Of a stretch of 7,318 bases of DNA, positions 1-5,565 are shown piece by piece. The stretch's first letter is position 1, and each line of letters starts with the position of its first letter. The position numbers and the translations under genes were made by a program. Below the pieces are notes generated by a model. That model saw nothing but the letters and a program-made list of their open reading frames with translations. It had not been told where the DNA came from and made no database searches. The DNA is from CAYJAD01 sp964370015. Lineage in GTDB: Bacteria > Desulfobacterota > Desulfovibrionia > Desulfovibrionales > Desulfovibrionaceae. The stretch lies in assembly GCA_964370015.1 (NCBI GenBank), contig CAYJHD010000096.1:1-7318 (forward strand), written 5' to 3'.

Positions 1-48
1 TGCGTCAAATGTGTAACTTTTTTGTGTGATTTTTTTGCGTATTTTTTA

Positions 49-127
49 GTGGGGGAAGGGGAAACTTTCCCCTAAAGGGACAAGTGCTAGCGCCAAAAAG
101 TTTTCCCTTCCCCCACACCCCCATCCC
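49..127 (-). repeat. G-rich hairpin repeat, copy 1 (minus orientation)
   Basis: Arms at 49-68 and 97-116 form a 20-base inverted repeat with 19 Watson-Crick pairs and one G-T pair. The 28-base loop holds a small nested TCCC/GGGA hairpin (68-71 with 77-80). On the minus strand four G runs (complement of C runs at 105-107, 110-114, 118-122 and 125-127, loops of 2, 3 and 2) fit the pattern of a G-quadruplex. The minus strand reads G runs, then TGT, then G runs, then AAAACTTTTT, resembling the elements at 215-267 and 7271-7318. It lies outside any gene, and a transcription-barrier or bidirectional terminator role is inferred. I see no gene or convincing promoter in the rest of 1-297. Confidence 0.7.
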
Positions 128-214
128 TTTCAAAACGCGCTATTTTATCTCTTCCTCACCCTCCCTGTGCGGCCGCTATTTTCATACAAAGCCCATACTA
201 AATCGCCATTAAAG

Positions 215-267
215 TTTTTTGGAAGGGGGGTCTGGGGGGAGAACCTTTTGTTCACAAAAGGTTTCCC
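215..267 (+). repeat. G-rich hairpin repeat, copy 2
   Basis: A T6 tract (215-220) is followed by GGAA, G6 (225-230), TCT and G6 (234-239), then a hairpin. Its stem pairs 237-240 plus 242-250 with 255-267: 13 base pairs, one bulged G at 241, and the four-base loop TTCA. Order and sequence match the repeats at 49-127 and 7271-7318. It ends about 17 bases before the ribosome binding site of the gene at 298, so it would lie in the leader if transcription starts upstream. No T run follows the stem, so it is not a textbook intrinsic terminator for + strand transcripts. Confidence 0.7.
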
Positions 268-297
268 ACCAGTAGTTCATAAAAAGGAAATTGTTTC

Positions 298-1836
298 ATG
301 TTAGAATTTGTTATTTTTGCCTCTGGGGCATTGATCATGGTATTGGAGATGGTGGGCGCGCGCGTCATGGCACCGCATCTTGGCACATCCGTCATTGTGT
401 GGACCAGCCTCATAGGCGTGGTGCTGGCATGCCTTGCCCTTGGTGCTTTTTTGGGTGGTCGCTTAGCTGATAAAAAACTTTCCCCCACCATGCTGGCGCG
501 TATCTTATCCGGTGCAGGGCTCGGCTCAGCTTTAACGGCCCTTGGGCATCGCTTTGTGGGCATGAGCGTGAGCACTGGCATAGACAATATTTATTTGGCG
601 GCTGTGGTGGCGGCCATATGCCTTTTTGCCATTCCGGCCTTGGCCTTTGGCATGATATCTCCTTATATTATCCGCTTGCGCCTGGCAGATATTTCCACCT
701 CGGGAGCCACCGTGGGGCGTTTGTACGCACTTTCCACAACGGGGAGCATTGTGGGAACATTTCTGGGTGGCTTTGTGCTTATTTCGTATTTTTCCAGCAC
801 ACATATACTGCTGGGAACGGCCGCTGCCATGCTGTTGCTTTCGCTCATGGTGGGCCTTACGGGCAAGAAGAGTCGTAGCCAAAGCGTATCTACCATGCTG
901 TTATTACTTTGTATTCCTGCCATTGCTTTCATCAATGCCGAGATGGAATACGCCATGTACGCCAATGGCACTCCACCCCCTGTGGAAACACCCTATAATA
1001 ACATTCGCATAAGCCAAGGAGATAACGAAGAAGGCCGCCCTGTGCGCCTCATGGCCACAGATCCCGGCTATGCGCAGTCGGGCACGTATTTAGATAAGCC
1101 TTCAGAACTGCTTTTTGACTATACCAAATACTATGCTTTGGGCACGGTGCTTTTTCCCAAAGCTGAGAAAGTGCTCATGCTGGGTGGCGGGGGCTATTCC
1201 ATACCCAAATGGCTCTTGGCAGGACATGGTGGCTTAGATGGCGAAAAGCTACGTCTTGATGTGGTGGAACTGGATCCCGGCATGACGCAATTGGCCAAGG
1301 AACTCTTTGGATTGCCGGATGATGCGCGCATGCGTATTTTCCACGAAGATGCACGCCGTCACCTCACCACCAATGCAGAGAAATATGAATTGGTGTTTGT
1401 GGATGTGTTTAACTCCCATTACTCCGTTCCCTTTCATATGGGCACGGTGGAAGCTGCCGCCGCCTTACGCCGCGCTGTCACCGACGATGGTGCCGTACTC
1501 ATGAATATTATCTCAGCCTTTGAAGGGCCAGACAGTTATATATTACAAAGTATTTACGGAGCATTACAGAGTAGTTTTGAACACGTATATATTTTTGCCG
1601 TGAATCCTGAACAGCCTTTAGAAGAGGTGCAAAACTTCATGGCTTTGGCACTGCCTGCAGGTAATACTAAAGTGCAGGACGTTTTAGAACACAGTGCAAA
1701 GCATACCGATTATTCGCAAAGTATACAAAAAATTCTTGCGGCGAAAGTGCCACATACTGTGCCTCAAACAGTTCCTCCCCTGCGCGATGAATTTGCACCG
1801 GTGGAGCGTTATGCTCAGGCATTATTAAAAAAATAG
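298..1836 (+). CDS. Membrane protein fused to a spermidine-synthase-like domain
   Basis: 512 residues. The N-terminal half (about 1-213) has some seven hydrophobic segments, roughly at 2-22, 30-54, 67-85, 98-122, 145-165, 168-186 and 198-213. The loop GGRLADKK (53-60) resembles the loop between helices 2 and 3 of major-facilitator proteins. The C-terminal half (about 285-455) is a Rossmann aminopropyl/methyltransferase-like domain: glycine-rich GGGGYS (296-301), acidic nucleotide-binding VELD (E324), HEDAR (D351) and FVDVFNS (D369). Family knowledge: such fusions are usually annotated as fused MFS/spermidine synthase, with mostly unknown substrates. N372 sits where true spermidine synthases carry a second catalytic Asp, so polyamine synthesis is doubtful. 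The ATG at 298 is chosen because AAGGAAA (284-290) lies 7 bases upstream. It appears monocistronic, with no clear promoter in the window. Domain call fairly sure; function unknown. Confidence 0.85.
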   Translation: MLEFVIFASGALIMVLEMVGARVMAPHLGTSVIVWTSLIGVVLACLALGAFLGGRLADKKLSPTMLARILSGAGLGSALTALGHRFVGMSVSTGIDNIYLAAVVAAICLFAIPALAFGMISPYIIRLRLADISTSGATVGRLYALSTTGSIVGTFLGGFVLISYFSSTHILLGTAAAMLLLSLMVGLTGKKSRSQSVSTMLLLLCIPAIAFINAEMEYAMYANGTPPPVETPYNNIRISQGDNEEGRPVRLMATDPGYAQSGTYLDKPSELLFDYTKYYALGTVLFPKAEKVLMLGGGGYSIPKWLLAGHGGLDGEKLRLDVVELDPGMTQLAKELFGLPDDARMRIFHEDARRHLTTNAEKYELVFVDVFNSHYSVPFHMGTVEAAAALRRAVTDDGAVLMNIISAFEGPDSYILQSIYGALQSSFEHVYIFAVNPEQPLEEVQNFMALALPAGNTKVQDVLEHSAKHTDYSQSIQKILAAKVPHTVPQTVPPLRDEFAPVERYAQALLKK

Positions 1837-1966
1837 TCCTATTGATTTAGATGTTATTCCGACAAAAAAGCTTCTCAGCGGCAATAGAATACGCTTATAC
1901 AAAAAGGGGATACGTATAAACCTCCCCTTGGGCACACACCCATCACCTCATTACAAAGGGTTCCCT
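1837..1966 (+). other. Intergenic gap with possible weak promoter or stem
   Basis: This gap separates the membrane protein from the rRNA methyltransferase. It contains a 7-base-pair inverted repeat, AAGGGGA (1904-1910) with TCCCCTT (1923-1929), and the palindrome ATACGTAT (1910-1917). TTCTCA (1872-1877) and TATACA (1896-1901) are 18 bases apart, each matching 4 of 6 consensus promoter bases. No T run follows the stem. Both elements are weak and either may be chance. Confidence 0.25.
1955..1960 (+). promoter_or_regulatory. Ribosome binding site that fixes the rlmD start
   Basis: AAAGGG lies 6 bases before the ATG at 1967. The reading frame is open back to a TTG at 1928, but that codon lies in a weak stem and the extra 13 residues do not look like a TRAM domain start. 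ATG 1967 is therefore preferred. Confidence 0.75.
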
Positions 1967-3382
1967 ATGAAAACAGAACACCATGAAATAGAACTTACAT
2001 CTCTCTCCCACGACGGGCGCGCCGTGGGTCGCCTTAGCACAGATAAAGGCACACAGGTGGTCTTTGTGGAAAATGCTTTACCAGGACAGCGCGCACGCAT
2101 TGCCATTACCAAGAGCAAGAAAAGCTTTGCCGAAGCCACATGCGTTGAGGTTCTACAAGAAGCACCAGACAGCATTACGCCACCCTGTCCGCATGCAGGG
2201 ACTTGCGGAGGCTGTGCTTTGCAAAGCATGCCTGCCGCCACGCAAATACATTGGAAAGAGCGCATTGTGCACGAAGCCATGGCGCGTATTGCCAAACTTT
2301 CACCTGAGCAAATGGAATGTATTCGTCCTTTAGTACCTTCGCCTCAACCTTGGGGCTATCGTAACAAAATGGAATTTGCCTTTGGACAAGATGCAGAGGG
2401 CAAGTTGGTGTTGGGATTACGCGGTAAAGGCTCCCATGAAGTGCACATGGTGGAGCACTGTATGCTCATGCCGCAAGGCTGTATGCAGGTGGTACAACAA
2501 GTGCACGCCCTTTGCCAAGATGCACGCTTTAAAGCTTGGGCAGGCCCAGAAGATACTCTAGGCATTTTGCGACATCTTGTGGTTCGCCGCCCGCATACCC
2601 TTGGCCCCGACGGCAAAGCTCAGCTGGTGGTAAATCTTATCACTGCCCCCGGTGGTAATAATGCGCGCTTGCGTCTTTCGCGCCTTGGCAAAGAGCTCAT
2701 GCAACAAAATGCCGCAGTGACCGGTTTTGTGCTGGAAGAGCGTCGCAGTGCCAGCATGATAGCGCAAGGTGAGCACACCATCACGCAATTGGGCCCGTGC
2801 AAACTTGTGGAAACTCTGGGATCTGTCACCTACACCATGGGCCATGATGCTTTCTTTCAAATTAACACCGCCGCCGCTGAAGTTTTATGCCAACATATAC
2901 AACGCATGGCGCAAGATGTGGAAAGCGATGGTCCGCTGTGTATTTGGGATTTATATTGCGGTGTTGGCGCCCCCGGTTTAAATTTAAGCCAACATTTGCA
3001 ACAGCAGGGTCAGCAAGAGTGTCAGCTTTATGGCGTGGAAATCAACACCAAAGCCATTGCCATGGCAAAGCGCAATGCTGAGGCTTTGGAGTTTGAGCAA
3101 GTGACCTATGTGGCCAGCGATGCCAAAAGAGCCCTTTCCTCATGGCCCACACCGCATGTGGTACTTGTGGACCCACCACGTACGGGCTTATCCCCCGAAG
3201 TGACACAGGCCCTTGTGAAGAGCCAAGCCCAGCGCATCATTTATGTTTCGTGTAATCCTGCCACCTTGGCTCGCGACATGGCATTACTTTCTGAGGAATA
3301 TAGCCTTAAAGAGCTTATCCCTCTGGACTTCTTCCCGCAAACACCGCATGTGGAAAGCTGCGTTTTGTTGGTGAAAAAATAA
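1967..3382 (+). CDS. rlmD: 23S rRNA (uracil-C5) methyltransferase, RlmD type
   Basis: 471 residues. It transfers a methyl group from S-adenosylmethionine to C5 of a uridine in 23S rRNA (U1939 in E. coli RlmD). The N-terminus (about 5-60) reads as a TRAM RNA-binding domain. Cysteines 74, 80, 83 (C-x5-C-x2-C, in CGGC) and 165 match the 4Fe-4S ligands of RlmC/RlmD, which TrmA lacks; the TRAM domain favours RlmD over RlmC. The C-terminal domain has FFQIN (296-300), DLYCGVG (328-334), the acidic SAM residue E358, and DPPRTG (402-407). The nucleophilic cysteine C429 is in YVSCNPATLARD, and the general base E463 is in TPHVES. All catalytic residues are present and length is normal. It appears to be its own unit ending in the terminator just downstream. 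In some lineages one enzyme (RlmCD) modifies two uridines, so the exact target is inferred. Confidence 0.92.
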   Translation: MKTEHHEIELTSLSHDGRAVGRLSTDKGTQVVFVENALPGQRARIAITKSKKSFAEATCVEVLQEAPDSITPPCPHAGTCGGCALQSMPAATQIHWKERIVHEAMARIAKLSPEQMECIRPLVPSPQPWGYRNKMEFAFGQDAEGKLVLGLRGKGSHEVHMVEHCMLMPQGCMQVVQQVHALCQDARFKAWAGPEDTLGILRHLVVRRPHTLGPDGKAQLVVNLITAPGGNNARLRLSRLGKELMQQNAAVTGFVLEERRSASMIAQGEHTITQLGPCKLVETLGSVTYTMGHDAFFQINTAAAEVLCQHIQRMAQDVESDGPLCIWDLYCGVGAPGLNLSQHLQQQGQQECQLYGVEINTKAIAMAKRNAEALEFEQVTYVASDAKRALSSWPTPHVVLVDPPRTGLSPEVTQALVKSQAQRIIYVSCNPATLARDMALLSEEYSLKELIPLDFFPQTPHVESCVLLVKK

Positions 3383-3388
3383 AAATAT

Positions 3389-3420
3389 AAGCCCATATCC
3401 TTCATTGGATGTGGGCTTTT
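3389..3420 (+). terminator. Intrinsic terminator after rlmD
   Basis: The stem AAGCCCATATCC (3389-3400) pairs with GGATGTGGGCTT (3407-3418) across the loop TTCATT, giving 12 pairs with a single mismatched (A-C) position. The T run at 3417-3420 continues into an AT-rich stretch. It begins 6 bases after the stop codon. The A-rich sequence upstream could let it work weakly in the other direction, but no minus-strand gene is seen. Confidence 0.85.
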
Positions 3421-3490
3421 ATATGAGACAATGCATGCAAATTTCACGGGGCACACGATAAAAAAGACTCTTTCCACAGGCAATAGTATC

Positions 3491-3519
3491 TTGACGCCCG
3501 CAGACCACTATGCTATATA
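3491..3519 (+). promoter_or_regulatory. Probable sigma-70 promoter of the F0 operon
   Basis: TTGACG (3491-3496) matches the -35 consensus at 5 of 6 bases. A 17-base spacer leads to TATATA (3514-3519), inside the run TATATATAAC (3514-3523). Transcription would begin near 3526, leaving a leader of about 114 bases before atpZ. It lies between the rlmD terminator and the first F0 gene, where a promoter is expected. Confidence 0.65.
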
Positions 3520-3639
3520 TAACAAGCTTTGTGAAATGGGGTACAAACCTCACAGCCCACGGGCAATTTTCTTTGGCAAGTGCGATATACGCCTTGCGAA
3601 AATGTGCTTGCTAATGCGTGGGCACACCATGAGGCACCC

Positions 3640-3957
3640 ATGAATTTAAGCGAAAGAGTAAAAAAGAAAAGCAAGACCATGGAAGTTTTTGCCACCGCCG
3701 GCACCATTGGTATGCATATGGTCAGCGGCCCCATTGTGGGCTTTGCCATAGGCTATGGTTTGGATAAGTGGCTTGGCATTCATCCTTGGGGGAAGCTCAC
3801 TTTCTTTCTCATAGGCATTGGCGCAGGTTTTTTGAATGTACACCGTGACAGCCAAAACCTACTACGCAAAATGCAAAAAGAAGGCCCCACCGGCCAAGGT
3901 AAGGCAGAAGAGCCTGCAGTAAAAACAGAAAAAACTGTGGATACTGACCGTGCTTAA
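3640..3957 (+). CDS. atpZ: AtpZ-type F0 accessory membrane protein
   Basis: 105 residues from ATG 3640, which has GAGG at 3631-3634 five bases upstream. The frame is open back to a GTG at 3580, but that extension has no binding site and is not family-like. The protein has a basic N-terminus (SERVKKKSK, 4-12), two membrane helices (about 19-41 and 52-68) and a short charged tail. The pattern G34, G38, G40, D42 with GLDKWLG between the helices and GFLNVHRD after the second is typical of the AtpZ/AtpI-related family (Pfam ATPase_gene1). Family knowledge: AtpZ with AtpI has been linked to Mg2+/Ca2+ uptake and c-ring assembly in Bacillus, and it is not part of the final enzyme. First gene of the operon; its last 8 bases overlap atpI. 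Databases may call it AtpI. Confidence 0.82.
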   Translation: MNLSERVKKKSKTMEVFATAGTIGMHMVSGPIVGFAIGYGLDKWLGIHPWGKLTFFLIGIGAGFLNVHRDSQNLLRKMQKEGPTGQGKAEEPAVKTEKTVDTDRA

Positions 3958-4396
3958 GCAAAAAAACGTGCTCGCAAGAGCGGTACACTGTTTAGACGCA
4001 TGGCTTTGGCGCCGAGGATTTTATAATCCTTTGGTGCGCTTTATGTTGAAAGTTCAGGTGATTTTCTTTCTTTTTGCCTTACTTGTGGGATTCATGGCTT
4101 TGCCATGGACTGAGCATGTGGTCACCTTTTCTGTGGGGTGTGCCATTTTTGCTAATATTTTTTGGGGAATTTCTGGACAAGTACTGGGTCTTTCCCTTAC
4201 AAAGTTCTCAGGGGGCTTGCTTTTTCTCCTCCTCATACGAACTGGTTTTCGACTGGCGCTAGCCGCCGCAGTTTTATATGTAGCCTTTGTGGTGTTTAAG
4301 GCCTCTGCTCTGGCCATTGTGTGCGGAGTGACGGCGAGTATGGGCTTGGCCCTAGGAACCTTTGCTTACAATCATTTTAGTAAGCACAAGCAATAA
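3950..4396 (+). CDS. atpI: ATP synthase accessory subunit I (AtpI)
   Basis: 148 residues with four predicted membrane helices, about 30-51, 57-80, 86-112 and 114-140. The hydrophobic profile, the GCAIFANIFWG stretch (63-73) with an Asn inside helix 2, and the position before atpB fit the ATP synthase I family (Pfam ATP-synt_I). Family knowledge: AtpI helps assemble the c ring and is usually dispensable for catalysis. The start is taken as GTG 3950, which overlaps the atpZ end by 8 bases and has no good Shine-Dalgarno sequence, suggesting coupling to atpZ translation. A later start (GTG 3968 or ATG 4043) cannot be excluded; 4043 would remove residues that just precede helix 1. This family diverges fast, so recognition leans on topology and context. 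Confidence 0.78.
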   Translation: MLKQKNVLARAVHCLDAWLWRRGFYNPLVRFMLKVQVIFFLFALLVGFMALPWTEHVVTFSVGCAIFANIFWGISGQVLGLSLTKFSGGLLFLLLIRTGFRLALAAAVLYVAFVVFKASALAIVCGVTASMGLALGTFAYNHFSKHKQ

Positions 4397-4400
4397 GGAG
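4394..4400 (+). promoter_or_regulatory. Ribosome binding site that fixes the atpB start
   Basis: TAAGGAG overlaps the atpI stop codon and sits 6 bases before ATG 4407. It excludes the upstream TTG at 4362, which would add 15 residues encoded inside atpI. Confidence 0.85.
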
Positions 4401-4406
4401 CGTATT

Positions 4407-5111
4407 ATGGCAGGTGGATTGCCGCATCCGGTCTTACTCTCGACCCTTGCTGACATGGATTATGTCACCATTGGTGGTCAACTTATGGAGTTTAAGCATG
4501 TCTTTTTCACATGGATAGGCATGGCTTTCTTATTTCTTGTGGCCTTTTTAGTGCGCCGCCAGATTACCATGGTGCCCGGTAAAGGGCAGAATTTCTTTGA
4601 GGTGGTCATTGGTACCATTGACGACTTTGTCTGTACCAACCTTGGTGAAGAAGATGGCAAAAAATTCGTGCCCCTTTTGGCAGGCATTTTCATCTACATC
4701 TTAACCATGAACCTCATGGGTCTTTTACCCGGTTTTGACGCTCCCACAGCAAACCTTAATACCACGGTTTCTTTAGCCATTGTTGTTTTTATATACTACA
4801 ACTTCCTTGGTATGCAACGCTGGGGCTTCCACTATGTCAATCACTTCACCGGCCCATCCAAGGCCCTTATTCCGCTCATGTTCCCGTTGGAAGTGGTTTC
4901 GCACCTTTCCCGCCCATTGTCGCTTTCTTTGCGTCTTTTCGGTAACATCCGCGGTGAAGAAATTGTTATTATCCTAGCCTTTGTTATGGCTCCCATCCTC
5001 GGTAGCTTGCCCATTTACTTCCTCTTCCTTCTTGGCAAGAGCATGCAAGCTTTCGTATTCTTCATGTTGACCATGTTCTACATTAAGGGTTCGCTGGAGC
5101 ACGCACACTAG
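4407..5111 (+). CDS. atpB: F0 ATP synthase subunit a
   Basis: 234 residues. Subunit a forms the two proton half-channels beside the c ring. Hydrophobic segments lie at about 33-50, 88-107, 118-135, 150-166, 184-204 and 205-226. The essential arginine is R176 in LSLSLRLFGN (171-180), equivalent to E. coli R210. E185 aligns with E. coli E219, and Q214 in SMQAFVF aligns with E. coli Q252. MAGGLPHPVL at the N-terminus is family-like, and length is normal for bacteria with short N-termini. It starts 10 bases after the atpI stop and is followed by 63 untranslated bases before atpE. All key channel residues are present, so it should be functional. Subunit b, its stator partner, is not encoded nearby. 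Confidence 0.95.
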   Translation: MAGGLPHPVLLSTLADMDYVTIGGQLMEFKHVFFTWIGMAFLFLVAFLVRRQITMVPGKGQNFFEVVIGTIDDFVCTNLGEEDGKKFVPLLAGIFIYILTMNLMGLLPGFDAPTANLNTTVSLAIVVFIYYNFLGMQRWGFHYVNHFTGPSKALIPLMFPLEVVSHLSRPLSLSLRLFGNIRGEEIVIILAFVMAPILGSLPIYFLFLLGKSMQAFVFFMLTMFYIKGSLEHAH

Positions 5112-5132
5112 GATTCACACTTTGTGGGGAAT

Positions 5133-5144
5133 GGTCTACGGACC
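5133..5144 (+). promoter_or_regulatory. UACG-loop hairpin between atpB and atpE
   Basis: GGTC-TACG-GACC forms a 4-base-pair stem closed by C-G around UACG, a member of the unusually stable UNCG tetraloops. An A/T-rich stretch (5146-5162) and a strong ribosome binding site follow. A role in protecting or boosting the atpE message, which must be translated far more than atpB, is inferred only from position. Confidence 0.4.
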
Positions 5145-5162
5145 CAAACATATAATATTCTT

Positions 5163-5168
5163 AAGGAG
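5163..5168 (+). promoter_or_regulatory. Strong ribosome binding site of atpE
   Basis: AAGGAG lies 6 bases before ATG 5175 and excludes the GTG at 5124, which would add 17 residues ahead of the leader peptide. The A/T-rich bases just upstream are consistent with high translation of the c subunit. Confidence 0.85.
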
Positions 5169-5174
5169 TTTAAC

Positions 5175-5495
5175 ATGCGTAAATTATTAATGATTGCCTT
5201 AACAACTGTTGCTTTTGTAGGTATGGCTTCCCTTGCTTTCGCTGCTGGCGATCCTATGGCCATCAGCTTCACTTCCTTGGCTTCCGTTCTTGGTATCGGT
5301 ATTGCTGCTTGTGGTTGTGGTATTGGCATGGGTCTTGGCCTCAAAGGCGCTTGTGAAGGCGTTGCTCGTAACCCTGATGCCAGCGGTAAAATCACTGGTA
5401 CCATGATTTTGGCCTTCGCATTTATCGAATCTTTGGCCATTTACGCCTTGGTTGTAAGCTTCATCTTGCTCTTCGCTAACCCCTTCATGGGCTAG
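5175..5495 (+). CDS. atpE: F0 ATP synthase subunit c, with leader peptide
   Basis: 106 residues. Subunit c forms the rotating ring that carries protons. Residues 1-23 look like a signal peptide: MRK, a hydrophobic core, then AFA before AGDP. This leaves a mature chain of about 83 residues, normal for subunit c. Helix 1 holds a run of alternating glycines (G47, G49, G51, G53, G55), the polar loop is ARNPD (64-68), and helix 2 holds the carboxylate E85 in FIESLAIY. S86 and Y90 resemble residues of Na+-type rings, but the Gln that binds Na+ in Ilyobacter (Q32) aligns with M52, so H+ is more likely. Cysteines 46, 48 and 60 in helix 1 are unusual. Last gene of the F0 operon, closed by a strong terminator. 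Confidence 0.95.
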   Translation: MRKLLMIALTTVAFVGMASLAFAAGDPMAISFTSLASVLGIGIAACGCGIGMGLGLKGACEGVARNPDASGKITGTMILAFAFIESLAIYALVVSFILLFANPFMG

Positions 5496-5518
5496 TAGTT
5501 CAAGCTTTAGAGTTCATG

Positions 5519-5545
5519 AGCCCCAGCTTCGGTTGGGGCTTTTTT
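5519..5545 (+). terminator. Strong UUCG terminator after atpE
   Basis: AGCCCCAGC (5519-5527) pairs with GTTGGGGCT (5532-5540): 9 pairs including one G-T, closed by a C(UUCG)G tetraloop and followed by a T run (5540-5545). It ends the F0 operon 23 bases after the atpE stop codon. It leaves only 20 bases before the next start codon. Confidence 0.92.
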
Positions 5546-5552
5546 ATTATCC

Positions 5553-5559
5553 AAAGGGA
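5553..5559 (+). promoter_or_regulatory. Ribosome binding site that fixes the aldolase start
   Basis: AAAGGGA lies 6 bases before ATG 5566. The frame is open to a TTG at 5533, but that codon lies inside the terminator stem, so ATG 5566 is preferred. Confidence 0.8.
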
Positions 5560-5565
5560 CAAAGC

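Noticed and set aside
1..297. CRISPR array or tRNA in the gene-free left end
   Set aside because: No regularly spaced direct repeats and no cloverleaf; the repeats here are two dissimilarly oriented G-rich elements.
252..587. Minus-strand open frame overlapping the membrane fusion gene
   Set aside because: Mostly antisense to a clear coding region; its 3' part runs into the repeat hairpin.
1904..1929. Stem AAGGGGA/TCCCCTT as terminator of the membrane fusion gene
   Set aside because: Only 7 pairs with a 12-base loop and no T run after it.
3431..3643. Plus-strand 70-codon frame between rlmD and atpZ
   Set aside because: It spans the likely promoter and starts just after the terminator, so the full frame would not be transcribed as one gene. 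Only its last 35 codons are discussed as a possible leader frame.
5151..5156. Perfect TATAAT between atpB and atpE as an internal promoter
   Set aside because: No -35 element at 16-18 bases, and transcription would start within the ribosome binding site. More likely part of an A/T-rich translation leader.
5430..5445. Na+-coupled c ring suggested by E85-S86 and Y90
   Set aside because: The Gln ligand of Na+-type rings is replaced by M52, so the set of Na+ residues is incomplete.
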